Shown: positions 5,538 to 12,470 of the stretch, piece by piece
Numbering within the stretch: the stretch's first letter is position 1
Layout: the number at the start of each line of letters is the position of its first letter
NCBI GenBank assembly: GCA_043818395.1
Contig: JBDRFZ010000017.1
Location: 1-19,072 of the forward strand
Source: JBDRFZ01 sp043818395
GTDB lineage: Bacteria; Patescibacteriota; Patescibacteriia; 2-12-FULL-60-25
Length of the DNA stretch: 19,072 nt
Direction of reading: 5' to 3'
The notes under the pieces: generated by a model
Databases searched by the model: none
What the model saw: only the letters and a program-made list of their open reading frames with translations
Told to the model about the DNA's origin: nothing
Made by a program: the position numbers and the translations under genes

Positions 5538-6080
5538 ATGAAGGTAATTATGGTTCATGGCTATCTTGGTTTTCCGCAAAACTGTTGGTTTCCGTGGTTA
5601 CAGAAAGAGTTGAAAAAGAAAAAGATATCATCTATGGCTTTAACTATGCCTGATCCGGCTTTTCCGGATCGTTACGCCTGGCAGGAAACATTGGGCAAAG
5701 CGATTAAGGATCCGGCTCATACGATTTTAGTCGGCCATTCGCTCGGAACAGCTACTATCCTGCATTACTTGCAAGAATATAATGGCCCGCCGTTTGCTCA
5801 TGTAATTTTGGCGGCAGGCTTTGGTCGCGACTTTATGTTTTTCGCAAAAGTGAAACATTGGTTTAATGAACCGTTGGATTTTGCAGAGATTAAAAAAAAA
5901 TCAAAAAAATGGACGAGCATACATTCGACTAACGATCCGCTAGTGCCTTTTAAAGAAGGTAAATGGCTTTCTAAAAAAATCGGTTCCGATTTTATCGTGG
6001 AAAATAAAGGGCATCTTACTAAACGCGAAGGCGCGTGCGAATTACCGAGCGTCTTAAAGGCGATCGAAAGCAGTTTATGA
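5538..6080 (+). CDS. RBBP9/YdeN-type alpha/beta hydrolase
   Basis: This 180-aa serine hydrolase is of the RBBP9/YdeN size class. The oxyanion-side motif is VHGYLG at about 6-11, the nucleophile elbow is GHSLG with Ser68, the acid is probably Asp133 in STNDPLVPF, and His159 in NKGHL completes the triad. The fold is a minimal alpha/beta hydrolase without a lid domain. The substrate is unknown; family members are generally esterase-like. It heads the plus-strand gene run, and its TGA overlaps the ATG of the Nudix gene (ATGA at 6077-6080), so translation is coupled. No SD; TAAATA at 5526-5531 ends 6 bp before the ATG, consistent with a leaderless start. Confidence 0.85.
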   Translation: MKVIMVHGYLGFPQNCWFPWLQKELKKKKISSMALTMPDPAFPDRYAWQETLGKAIKDPAHTILVGHSLGTATILHYLQEYNGPPFAHVILAAGFGRDFMFFAKVKHWFNEPLDFAEIKKKSKKWTSIHSTNDPLVPFKEGKWLSKKIGSDFIVENKGHLTKREGACELPSVLKAIESSL

Positions 6081-6526
6081 AATTAACCACTCTTTGTTAC
6101 CCAGTGAAAGACGGGCAGGTGCTTTTGGCTATGAAAAAGCGCGGTTTCGGTACCGGTAAATGGAACGGACCAGGAGGAAAAGTCATAGAAGGGGAATTAG
6201 TAGAGGAAGCTTGTCGTCGCGAAGTCTTGGAAGAAACCGGAATCTTGGTCGGTAAATTGGAGCCGCGGGGAATAATTGAATTCGTTTTTGAGGGAAAGTC
6301 CGAGGACGGCCAGGAATGTCACGTATTTGTGACCGATGATATTCGCGGTGAGATTACGGAGACGGAAGAAATGAAACCGCAGTGGTTCTTGCTTGGCGAA
6401 GTGCCTTACCAAGACATGTGGGAAGATGATTCGATCTGGTTGTCGGGAGTTTTAAATGGCGGTCGCGTCAATAAAAGGTTTTATTTTGACAGAGAAATGA
6501 AGATGTTGAGAAACGAGGACATGTAA
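6077..6526 (+). CDS. MTH1-like Nudix hydrolase (probable oxidised purine nucleoside triphosphatase)
   Basis: This 149-aa protein has an intact Nudix box (Gly34, Glu40, Arg48, Glu49, Glu52, Glu53, Gly55; REVLEETG), which binds the metal for diphosphate hydrolysis. It resembles eukaryotic NUDT1/MTH1 more than E. coli MutT: MKKRGFGTGKWNGPGGK near the start, ETEEMKPQWF and YQDMWEDDSIW at 112-121. In human MTH1 the matching MWPDD pair of Asp residues contacts the oxidised base, and both Asp are kept here (117, 118). The probable role is removal of 8-oxo-dGTP, 2-OH-dATP and similar nucleotides. The start at 6077 overlaps the hydrolase stop by 4 bp; an upstream in-frame start at 6035 would lie deep in the hydrolase gene and is less likely. 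The MTH1 assignment is from pattern memory. Confidence 0.85.
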   Translation: MKLTTLCYPVKDGQVLLAMKKRGFGTGKWNGPGGKVIEGELVEEACRREVLEETGILVGKLEPRGIIEFVFEGKSEDGQECHVFVTDDIRGEITETEEMKPQWFLLGEVPYQDMWEDDSIWLSGVLNGGRVNKRFYFDREMKMLRNEDM

Positions 6527-6540
6527 CGTATCCTATCGGA

Positions 6541-7356
6541 ATGGGATTACAAATTATCGCACTCGGCACGGGCGTTTGTTATGATAGCCCGAAAGAAAAA
6601 ATTTTAAGGCAGCCGCCGGGCTTTTTGGTTATCGTGGACGATTTGCATCTGTTATTTGATTGCAGCGAGGGAATACGTTTTCGGTTGCATCAAGCCAGGG
6701 TGGATTTATCGCGCGTTACGCATGTCGCTGTGAGCCACGCACATCCTGATCATGCTGCGCTACCGCAATTCATCCAGGCTAAATTTTGCAGATATCTTTT
6801 TGGCGAGCATGATGACCGAGCGGCTAAATTAAAAATTTTCATGGCTAAGATATTAGTCCGCGATTTTCCTCAAGTTTGGAATTGGCATCAACCGGAAAAT
6901 GATGGGGGATATTGGAAAGAGTTCGAACCGGAATTCGTGGGCATGGAGGACGGGTATAAAGAAAAGCTGGCGGATGGCGTGACATTTACGGCTAAGAACA
7001 TGTATCACGGCTACGGCCGCCATCCGTCCATGGGTTTTCGTCTGGAGACGCCATACGGAACCGTGGCTTATACCGGCGATACGGGTGTGTGCGAGGGACT
7101 ATCTGTAATTTCGAAAGATGCGGATCTTTTAATCGCCGAGTGTAGTGCGCGGGTAGGGCAGGAATATAGCGGAGGCTATGGCCACTTAGGTCCAAGACAG
7201 TGTGGTGATCTGGCTTTGAAGGGCAGAGTAAAGACGATGTGGTTGACCCATTATTATGATTTTGACAGCCCGGACGTAATGTTGGCCGAAGTGCGCGCAG
7301 CCGGATATTTCGGTGAAGCGAAGTTAGCCCAGGACGGTGATCGTTGGTCTTCTTAA
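6541..7356 (+). CDS. Metallo-beta-lactamase fold hydrolase, RNase Z-like
   Basis: This 271-aa protein has the RNase Z/ElaC-type MBL layout. It opens with LQIIALGTG, then SHAHPDHAALP with the metal ligands His66, His68, Asp70 and His71, then a His-containing MYHGYGRHPSMGFRL strand, GTVAYTGDTG carrying the bridging Asp, DADLLIAECS, and a final WLTHYY with the last His. These ligands suggest an active two-zinc hydrolase. Whether it is a tRNA 3' endonuclease or a phosphodiesterase-type relative cannot be decided here; the tRNA genes in this window encode CCA, which lowers the need for RNase Z cleavage at those tRNAs. It starts 14 bp after the Nudix stop, with no SD, and is probably cotranscribed. 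Confidence 0.8.
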   Translation: MGLQIIALGTGVCYDSPKEKILRQPPGFLVIVDDLHLLFDCSEGIRFRLHQARVDLSRVTHVAVSHAHPDHAALPQFIQAKFCRYLFGEHDDRAAKLKIFMAKILVRDFPQVWNWHQPENDGGYWKEFEPEFVGMEDGYKEKLADGVTFTAKNMYHGYGRHPSMGFRLETPYGTVAYTGDTGVCEGLSVISKDADLLIAECSARVGQEYSGGYGHLGPRQCGDLALKGRVKTMWLTHYYDFDSPDVMLAEVRAAGYFGEAKLAQDGDRWSS

Positions 7357-7378
7357 AAAGACTTGAGTTAGTTTTTTT

Positions 7379-7386
7379 GTTATACT
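7379..7386 (+). promoter_or_regulatory. Extended -10 promoter giving a near-leaderless mRNA
   Basis: TGTTATACT (TGn plus TATACT, 7381-7386) lies 11 bp before the ATG at 7398. Initiation would fall near 7393, leaving a leader of about 5 nt. There is no -35 at normal spacing (TTGAGT is only 12 bp upstream), fitting an extended -10 promoter. Confidence 0.55.
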
Positions 7387-7397
7387 GTCTGAAATAT

Positions 7398-7655
7398 ATG
7401 AAAGCAATTTTAATCGGAATATTATTAGTCATTATAGGATTTTTAATTGTCTGGAAAAGCAGAAAATTTATAGATTTTTTTGGCACGATCAGCTGGGCTG
7501 AAGCCAAGCTTGGCGGAGGTGGAACGAATTTGATGTATAAAGTTGTAGGAATTATTACGATTTTTGTAGGTTTCATGTGGGCGACTGGGCTCTGGAATGC
7601 GTTTTTAAATGCCACTTTAGGAGGCATACTTTTTCCGACGCAGAATAAGATTTAA
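7398..7655 (+). CDS. Small membrane protein of a type seen in CPR genomes
   Basis: This 85-aa protein has two hydrophobic helices (about 3-20 and 54-75) separated by a charged loop containing FIDFFGTISWAEAKLGGGGTNLMYK. The WAExxLGGGGT...YK pattern is one I associate with conserved small membrane proteins of candidate-phyla bacteria, but the family has no known role. ATG at 7398 is preferred to an in-frame ATG at 7344, because 7344 lies within the upstream gene and the promoter sits at 7379-7386. The methyltransferase gene begins 5 bp after its stop, so the two are probably cotranscribed. Confidence 0.75.
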   Translation: MKAILIGILLVIIGFLIVWKSRKFIDFFGTISWAEAKLGGGGTNLMYKVVGIITIFVGFMWATGLWNAFLNATLGGILFPTQNKI

Positions 7656-7660
7656 TCCGT

Positions 7661-8227
7661 ATGAAATATAGGAGCGGCACCGAGCTTATAAATCCTTTCA
7701 AGCTTTTGGAGCGTGCCGGAATCAAAGAAAATTATCATGTAGCTGATTTGGGTTGCGGCTCTTTGGGTCATTTTATTTTTCCGGCGTCTCAACTTGTCGG
7801 CGGCGGCGGTGCGGTTTATGCTGTTGATATATTGCGCGAGGTAGTGGAACAGGTAAAAAAAGAAGCCAAGGAAATGCAGCTAACTAACGTTTTTCCGGTC
7901 TGGGCTGACATTGATGTTTTTCGCGCGACAAAAATAGATGATGCCTCGCTTGATCTGACTCTGCTTATCAATAATTTATATCTTTCCCAGAATCGGCCTC
8001 AGCTTTTACGCGAAATGGCGAGACTGACTAAGCCCGGCGGTAAAATAGTAATCGTTGAATGGAAGGCCTCGGCTAGTCCCATAGGTCCGGCCGCTGATGC
8101 GCGAATCAGTAAAGAAGATGCTAAGGAGATTTTAAAAAGTCCCTTGATTACTTTAGCTGATGAGTTTGAAGCAGGTGAATATCATTACGGGTTGATTTAC
8201 TCTAGGACGAATGAGCCATTGGTTTAA
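7661..8227 (+). CDS. Class I SAM-dependent methyltransferase
   Basis: This 188-aa Rossmann-fold methyltransferase has motif I VADLGCGSLG at about 27-36 (SAM glycine loop), motif II AVDILREVVEQ at about 54-64 (acidic residue for the SAM ribose), a motif IV-like LLINNLYLSQN at about 100-110, and LTKPGGKIVIVEW before the final strands. Length and motifs fit the Methyltransf_11/31 (UbiE-like) group. No substrate-specific domain is visible, so the target (small molecule, lipid, protein or RNA) is unknown. It follows the small membrane protein by 5 bp without an SD. Confidence 0.85.
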   Translation: MKYRSGTELINPFKLLERAGIKENYHVADLGCGSLGHFIFPASQLVGGGGAVYAVDILREVVEQVKKEAKEMQLTNVFPVWADIDVFRATKIDDASLDLTLLINNLYLSQNRPQLLREMARLTKPGGKIVIVEWKASASPIGPAADARISKEDAKEILKSPLITLADEFEAGEYHYGLIYSRTNEPLV

Positions 8228-8280
8228 GAAATTTTTGGGCTTGCAGTTTCTTGGCAATTAAGGCAGGATTTACACGATTT

Positions 8281-8694
8281 ATGACACTTCCTCCACCGCT
8301 TACAATTTCTTATTGGTTCAAGCCAACACCGACATTATTCATCCCGGTCGTAAACTGGATATTTTTAGGTCTCATAGCGTGTGCGGTTCTGGCTGGATTT
8401 GCCATGTTTTTTTTGAAGATGCGTGGCGGTAAGGAAAAATTAACCAAACGCGCGTTAGGTAAGGCCGGAACATTTTTATTGAATTTCGGTTTGTCCGGTT
8501 TTGTACTTTACGGTTTATTGTATGAACGCGTTCCATATCTAAGTATGCGCTTTTGGCTTTTAATCTGGCTTGTTGGTTTTGGTTATTATGCCTGGTTAGT
8601 TTATAAATATATTTTTGTTGAGATGGTGCGAATCAAGCAAGAAAAAGTCGAACGCGAAAAGTTTGAAAAATGGTTGCCCAAAAAGAAGGACTGA
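8281..8694 (+). CDS. Integral membrane protein, three helices, basic tail
   Basis: Unrecognised 137-aa membrane protein. Hydrophobic helices lie at about 20-45, 60-80 and 88-112, followed by a charged cytoplasmic tail (RIKQEKVEREKFEKWLPKKKD). A TTG start at 8251 is possible in frame; the ATG at 8281 is preferred because it is a better codon and the extra residues add nothing recognisable. There is no SD. Its last 25 bp overlap the yraN start, implying coupled expression. Function unknown; genes of this size beside yraN occur in parcubacterial genomes, but I cannot name the family. Confidence 0.65.
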   Translation: MTLPPPLTISYWFKPTPTLFIPVVNWIFLGLIACAVLAGFAMFFLKMRGGKEKLTKRALGKAGTFLLNFGLSGFVLYGLLYERVPYLSMRFWLLIWLVGFGYYAWLVYKYIFVEMVRIKQEKVEREKFEKWLPKKKD

Positions 8695-9053
8695 GCGGTG
8701 CAACTGATCCTCGCCGGAGATTCGGCGACAAAGGCGAGGATTTGGCGGCCGCCTTTTTTATTTCACGAGGATTTTCGGTCGTCGAACGTAATTGGTCATG
8801 CCGGCTCGGAGAAATTGATTTAATCGTCGAACGTGGCGGCGTGACGCATTTCGTGGAAGTGAAAACGCGGCGCAGTCTGACCTTCGGCTATCCCGAAGAG
8901 TCTATAACACCGACCAAACTCAAACATTTGAGCCGGGCGATTGAGATTTATTTACGCGATAAAAATATTCAGAATTACAGAGTAGATGCGTTGGCGATAA
9001 TCGCAGAATCAGGAAAACGGCCGGAATACCACTATGTGGAGAATATATTGTGA
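8670..9053 (+). CDS. yraN: YraN/UPF0102 family endonuclease-like protein
   Basis: This 127-aa protein has the UPF0102 signature: RRRFGDKGEDLAAAFFISRGF near residues 15-35, NWSCRLGEIDLIVERGG at about 41-57, and HFVEVKTRR at about 60-68. The GEIDLI...FVEVKTR pattern corresponds to the E-D-ExK metal site of Holliday-junction-resolvase-like/restriction-like nucleases. Cellular function is still poorly defined; a nuclease role in DNA processing is inferred from the fold. The start overlaps the upstream gene by 25 bp and lacks an SD. The last gene of the plus-strand run; a palindromic repeat follows. Confidence 0.88.
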   Translation: MVAQKEGLSGATDPRRRFGDKGEDLAAAFFISRGFSVVERNWSCRLGEIDLIVERGGVTHFVEVKTRRSLTFGYPEESITPTKLKHLSRAIEIYLRDKNIQNYRVDALAIIAESGKRPEYHYVENIL

Positions 9054-9116
9054 AGGTAGAAGGTAGAATGTGAAATATAGAATCGAGAAAATTGAATTTT
9101 GTAAATCGAGTATTTT

Positions 9117-9204
9117 GTCGTCCTGAGCTCGTCGAAGGATCTTTTTTCGCGGCTGGTCTAAGCGAAGAGATCCTTCGACTTCGCTACGCTACGCTCAGGA
9201 CGAC
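9117..9204. repeat. 88-bp imperfect palindromic repeat
   Basis: Outer arms GTCGTCCTGAGC (9117-9128) and GCTCAGGACGAC (9193-9204) pair perfectly, and inner arms GTCGAAGGATCT (9131-9142) and AGATCCTTCGAC (9168-9179) also pair perfectly. The centre and an asymmetric TTCGCTACGCTAC segment are unpaired. The TCCTTCGACTTCGC...CTCAGGACGAC wording recurs in intergenic regions of many unrelated bacteria, so this is probably a dispersed REP-like hairpin. Lying between two convergent genes, it could serve as a transcription stop for yraN and queA. Confidence 0.8.
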
Positions 9205-9269
9205 GAATTATGGTTTTGTTTCGCACTCAGTACACTACTCACGGGCTACAAGATGATCGGCGGTCTTTT

Positions 9270-10325
9270 TTATTTAATCAGCATAGCATCGCCAAAAGAA
9301 TAAAATCTGTACCCAAGCTGCACGGCTTGGCTGTAAGCCTTTAAAATCAAGTCTTTATTCGCAAACGACGAAACCAGGACAAGCAAGGAGGATCGCGGAA
9401 GGTGAAAGTTTGTGATCATTGAATCCACGATTTTAAATTCAAATCCGGGAGTGATGAACAAGGAGGTGAATCCGGTATAACCGTTTTCATCACCTAGTCT
9501 GACGGCACTTTCGAGTGCGCGCACCGAAGTCGTACCGACTGCGATGACGCGGCCGCCGCGTTTTTTAGTTTCTTTGATCGCTTGTATGGTTTCTTTCGGC
9601 ACCTCGATCCATTCTTCGTGCATTTTATGTTCTTCAAGGTTTTCAGTCTTGATTGGACGGAAGGTACCGAGGCCGACATGCAAAGTTAAGTATGCAAAAT
9701 TAACATCTTGCGATTTTAGTTTCTCGATCAGCTCTTTCGTAAAATGAAAACCGGCGGTAGGCGCGGCGACCGAGCCGACTGTTTTAGCGTAAACGGTTTG
9801 ATAATCAGATTCCTGTTCAGGCACATGTTTTACATACGGAGGGACCGGAACTTGGCCGACCCGGTCTGCCCAGGAAATTATCTCCTCGAATGTTTTTTGA
9901 AATTTTATTAAGACAGTCCCATCCTCTTTTTTTCCCATCACTTCCGCGACAGTGCCATCGGCGAAGATGATTTTGGAGTTGACCTTCAATTTTTTTCCGG
10001 GTTTGGCCAAAGCAATCCAAGAATCGCCTTCAGGCCGAATTAAAAAGATTTCGATTTTCGTAGGGGCGCGGTTTCCGCGCCCTGTATCGGGGAGCTCCGC
10101 CCCCATGGTAGCCGAGAGCCGCGCTTTGAAAACTTTGCTTTGGTTTACCACCAAAAGATCGCCGGGTCGAAGATACTCTCCAAGCTCAAAAAATCGACGA
10201 TGTTCAATATTTCCGGTTTTGCGATTCAGCACTAAAAGCCGCGAATTATCACGCGGTCTGGAAGGTTCCTGGGCAATTAGCTCGGGTGGAAGAAGATAGT
10301 CGAATTCCGAGGTTTTTGTAGTCAT
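9270..10325 (-). CDS. queA: S-adenosylmethionine:tRNA ribosyltransferase-isomerase, with an in-frame insert
   Basis: This 351-aa QueA transfers and isomerises the ribosyl moiety of SAM onto 7-aminomethyl-7-deazaguanine at the tRNA wobble position, giving epoxyqueuosine. Family motifs are present: SEFDYLLPPELIAQEP at the start, GDLLVVNQSKVFKARL, APTAGFHFT, TLHVGLGTFRPI, MHEEW, VIAVGTTSVRALES and MITNFHLPRSSLL near the C-terminus. ATG at 10325 is chosen because the protein then begins at the conserved N-terminus; the frame remains open to 10550, but that part is not QueA-like and runs into rpmE. After KARL there are about 10 extra residues (GAELPDTGRGNRAP) encoded by a GC-rich palindromic stretch. 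No other queuosine gene is in the window. Confidence 0.95.
   Translation of the reverse strand: MTTKTSEFDYLLPPELIAQEPSRPRDNSRLLVLNRKTGNIEHRRFFELGEYLRPGDLLVVNQSKVFKARLSATMGAELPDTGRGNRAPTKIEIFLIRPEGDSWIALAKPGKKLKVNSKIIFADGTVAEVMGKKEDGTVLIKFQKTFEEIISWADRVGQVPVPPYVKHVPEQESDYQTVYAKTVGSVAAPTAGFHFTKELIEKLKSQDVNFAYLTLHVGLGTFRPIKTENLEEHKMHEEWIEVPKETIQAIKETKKRGGRVIAVGTTSVRALESAVRLGDENGYTGFTSLFITPGFEFKIVDSMITNFHLPRSSLLVLVSSFANKDLILKAYSQAVQLGYRFYSFGDAMLIK
10061..10105. repeat. GC-rich palindromic element inside queA
   Basis: GGGCGCGG-TTT-CCGCGCCC (10064-10071, 10075-10082) forms a perfect 8-bp hairpin, followed by a second partly self-complementary block, GGGGAGCTCCGCCCC (around 10089-10103). The element is far more GC-rich than the rest of queA and encodes the extra residues after KARL. 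Similar TAGGGGCGCGG... hairpins are common dispersed repeats in some bacteria. The coding frame of queA is kept. Confidence 0.6.
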
Positions 10326-10493
10326 ATCGTCTCTTAAGTACGAAGTATTAGGAAACTGGGTGCGTCTTATTTCGTATTTTGGGGCGAATGGGTTCGTTAT
10401 AGCAAGAGAGCGGACGAAAAGCCTGTTACTGCGTATTGAAGTATAGTGCTTTGCGCTCAGTAATTCGTGAACTGTGTAGAAATGTATCAGGGC

Positions 10494-10522
10494 TTGCCAA
10501 TAAATCCAACATTTGCTAATCT
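10494..10522 (+). promoter_or_regulatory. Promoter of rpmE, near-leaderless
   Basis: TTGCCA (10494-10499), 17 bp, TAATCT (10517-10522) preceded by TGC. The predicted start near 10529 is about 4 bases before the ATG at 10533. No SD is present. Confidence 0.55.
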
Positions 10523-10532
10523 TTCGCCACCT

Positions 10533-10844
10533 ATGAAGGCCGATATACATCCAACATATTATCCAGAAGCAAAGCTGATTTGCGCTTGCGGTAATGTTAT
10601 TACTGCCGGTTCAACTGTGCCAGAAATACGCATTGAACTTTGTTCAAAGTGTCATCCTTTTTATACCGGCAAACAGAAACTGATTGATACGGCACGCCGC
10701 GTTGAAAAGTTTGAAGAACGTACGGCCGCAAAAGCAACCAAAGTCGGTGTTTCACTAGGTCGCAAAGTAAAGGCTGAAAAGCGCGCCGCTATAAAAAAAG
10801 CTAAGAAAGAAAAAAAGACCCCGGACCAAATAAACGAAGTGTAG
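10533..10844 (+). CDS. rpmE: 50S ribosomal protein L31 (zinc-binding form) with basic extension
   Basis: The 103-aa product begins MKADIHPTYY, the classic L31 start. It carries the zinc-ribbon cysteines Cys17, Cys19, Cys37 and Cys40 (CACG, CSKCHPFYTG) and the conserved HPFYTGKQKLIDTARRVEKFEER block. Typical L31 ends about residue 70; here a further 30 residues rich in Lys/Ala (VKAEKRAAIKKAKKEKK) extend the C-terminus, probably contacting rRNA. The ATG at 10533 is chosen over an in-frame ATG at 10467 from homology and the promoter at 10494-10522. It is followed by its own terminator and then prfA. The rpmE-prfA neighbourhood is common in bacteria. Confidence 0.95.
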   Translation: MKADIHPTYYPEAKLICACGNVITAGSTVPEIRIELCSKCHPFYTGKQKLIDTARRVEKFEERTAAKATKVGVSLGRKVKAEKRAAIKKAKKEKKTPDQINEV

Positions 10845-10853
10845 CTAAATTTA

Positions 10854-10886
10854 AAAAAACCGGCTTTCATTGTTAGCCGGTTTTTT
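10854..10886. terminator. Terminator of rpmE
   Basis: Perfect 12-bp stem AAAAAACCGGCT / AGCCGGTTTTTT (10854-10865, 10875-10886) with a 9-nt loop, followed by GTAT. The T-run forms the end of the stem. It separates rpmE from prfA, whose promoter begins at its last bases. Confidence 0.85.
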
Positions 10887-10913
10887 GTATAGAAACGCCA
10901 AGCCGATTATTAT
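10885..10913 (+). promoter_or_regulatory. Promoter of prfA, near-leaderless
   Basis: TTGTAT (10885-10890), 17 bp, TATTAT (10908-10913; 5 of 6 consensus). The predicted start near 10920 is about 3 bases before the ATG at 10923. The -35 overlaps the tail of the rpmE terminator. Confidence 0.55.
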
Positions 10914-10922
10914 TAGAACAAC

Positions 10923-11996
10923 ATGATTGATTTCGCCAAAGCCGCGGCAAAAGCCCGCGCCGAACTCAAAGAGCTCGAACAAAAGATTTCTACACCTGAA
11001 ATTTTAGCTGATCCAAAAAAGCTACAGGATATTTCGCGTTCCTTTGAGGATACACGTCGTCTTATTTCAATTGCCGACAGATATGAAGCGGCAGAACGTT
11101 CTATGGCGGATTTGCAGGCTGCGGCTGCATCAGAAGATCCAGATCTTAGAAATTTATCTGAAGTTGAATCGCCTGGTGTCATGAAAGAGTTGGAAGAGGC
11201 GCGAGCAGCTTTCGAGATAGCCCTGGTTCCACCTGATCCGCATGATAAGAATAACGTAATCGTAGAAATACGTGCCGGCGCCGGCGGGGATGAGGCGGCT
11301 ATTTTTGCCGGCGATTTGCTTCGTATGTACATGCGTTTAGCCGAGCGCAAGGGATGGAAGACGGCATTGGTTTCGGATTCAGGGGCAGAGCATGGCGGGT
11401 TCAAGGAAGCGGTTTTCAGTATTCAGGGCCATGGCGCTTATGGTCTCATGAAAATCGAGCAAGGTGTGCATCGCGTACAGCGGATTCCGGTTACGGAAAA
11501 ACAAGGCCGCATACATACTTCCACGGCCACGGTTGCGGTTTTACCGGAAATCGAAGATACGGAAATTACTGTCAACCCGAAAGATCTACGGATCGACACT
11601 TTTTGCGCTGGCGGCAAAGGCGGGCAATCGGTCAATACCACTTATAGCGCTGTACGTTTGACTCATTTGCCGACCAACACCGTAGTTTCATGCCAGGATG
11701 AGCGTTCGCAATTGCAAAACAGGGAGCGCGCTATGACTATTTTGCGTTCGCGGCTCTGGGAGATGGAAGAAGAAAAAAAACGGAGCCAGCTTGATGCGGA
11801 ACGGCGCGCACAAATCGGTCGTGGAGACAGATCTGAAAAAATTCGAACCTACAATTATCCGCAGGATCGCATTACAGACCATCGGATCAAGCATTCATGG
11901 CATAACATCCAGACGATTTTAGATGGCGACTTGGATGAAGTTATAGCCGCCGTGAAAAGCGGCAAGCAGGGGTCGGAAGTAGATTCGGATGATTGA
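10923..11996 (+). CDS. prfA: Peptide chain release factor 1
   Basis: This 357-aa class I release factor carries PVT at 189-191, the RF1-type tripeptide that recognises UAA/UAG (RF2 would have SPF here), and GGQ at 233-235 (AGGKGGQSVN), the loop that triggers peptidyl-tRNA hydrolysis. RAGAGGDEAAIFAGDLLRMY at 118-137 and EKIRTYNYPQDRITDHRI near the C-terminus are family hallmarks. Length is normal for RF1. Several genes in the window, including this one, end in TGA, so an RF2 is expected elsewhere and UGA is not reassigned on this evidence. No SD; the promoter places the mRNA start almost at the ATG. Confidence 0.97.
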   Translation: MIDFAKAAAKARAELKELEQKISTPEILADPKKLQDISRSFEDTRRLISIADRYEAAERSMADLQAAAASEDPDLRNLSEVESPGVMKELEEARAAFEIALVPPDPHDKNNVIVEIRAGAGGDEAAIFAGDLLRMYMRLAERKGWKTALVSDSGAEHGGFKEAVFSIQGHGAYGLMKIEQGVHRVQRIPVTEKQGRIHTSTATVAVLPEIEDTEITVNPKDLRIDTFCAGGKGGQSVNTTYSAVRLTHLPTNTVVSCQDERSQLQNRERAMTILRSRLWEMEEEKKRSQLDAERRAQIGRGDRSEKIRTYNYPQDRITDHRIKHSWHNIQTILDGDLDEVIAAVKSGKQGSEVDSDD

Positions 11997-12006
11997 TGTT
12001 TAACGA

Positions 12007-12035
12007 TTGACAAGAAACAAGAAAAAGATTATTTT
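12007..12035 (+). promoter_or_regulatory. Promoter of the 76-aa gene
   Basis: Perfect TTGACA (12007-12012), 17 bp, TATTTT (12030-12035). Same hexamers and spacing as the promoter of the 1735-2562 gene. Predicted leader about 32 nt. Confidence 0.65.
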
Positions 12036-12073
12036 CGATTTGTCAGGACAACTCTCACGCGGGAGGTGACACC

Positions 12074-12304
12074 ATGATTTGTGGTCTTAGTACAGAAATT
12101 TTTTCTGACTTTTTAGTCAGGCTCAGACCAGACGGTTCGGGTCTGACTGTAGAAGAGGCTAAGGCCTTCGATCGTTTTATGAGCAACCCGGATAGCGGGA
12201 TTCAGAGGCGGGTCGAAGCAAGGAGGTGGCGATACGCCATCAGCCTTCTTCCGTCCGTACGGATTTGGCTCGACAAGGTTACGCGTCCTAATACTGCGGC
12301 ATAG
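12074..12304 (+). CDS. Small hypothetical protein (76 aa)
   Basis: Unrecognised 76-aa soluble protein, probably mostly helical (SGLTVEEAKAFDRFM; GIQRRVEARRWRYAISLLPSVRIWL). The ATG at 12074 has a strong SD, GGGAGGTGA, 5 bp upstream, and the gene has its own TTGACA promoter and terminator. The signals support real expression despite the small size. Composition (Arg/Trp-rich second half) could suit nucleic-acid or protein binding, but nothing specific can be said. It stands directly upstream of the lipoprotein cassette but is a separate unit. Confidence 0.65.
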   Translation: MICGLSTEIFSDFLVRLRPDGSGLTVEEAKAFDRFMSNPDSGIQRRVEARRWRYAISLLPSVRIWLDKVTRPNTAA

Positions 12305-12342
12305 ACCAGAGGAGGTGCATTTTTAGCACATTACTCGTTATC

Positions 12343-12370
12343 AAAGAGGCTTCAAGAGAGGCCTTTTTTT
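12343..12370 (+). terminator. Terminator of the 76-aa gene
   Basis: AAAGAGGC (12343-12350) pairs with GCCTTTTT (12361-12368), with one G-T wobble and a 10-nt loop, ending in a T-run (12363-12370). Confidence 0.75.
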
Positions 12371-12435
12371 AATGAAAAAAGTGTATTTTTACATTAAAAA
12401 ATATGTTTGTTGTATAAAAAATGTAATTTAGAATC

Positions 12436-12464
12436 TTGACAAAAAGCTAAAATTATGGTTTAGT
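12436..12464 (+). promoter_or_regulatory. Promoter of the lipoprotein cassette
   Basis: Perfect TTGACA (12436-12441), 17 bp, TTTAGT (12459-12464). Predicted start near 12471, giving a leader of about 119 nt. The preceding 60 bp are very AT-rich, which could act as an UP element. Confidence 0.55.
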
Positions 12465-12470
12465 TACACG

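Noticed and set aside
5325..5579. 84-aa minus-strand reading frame across tRNA-Val
   Set aside because: It reads through the tRNA (typical LAQLVRAS translation) and its terminator; an artefact of the tRNA gene.
6992..7627. 211-aa minus-strand reading frame
   Set aside because: It overlaps the metallo-hydrolase and small membrane protein genes, which have clear motifs, and it has no recognisable features.
10326..10550. N-terminal extension of QueA by 75 residues
   Set aside because: The extra residues do not resemble QueA and overlap rpmE; the conserved N-terminus begins at 10325.
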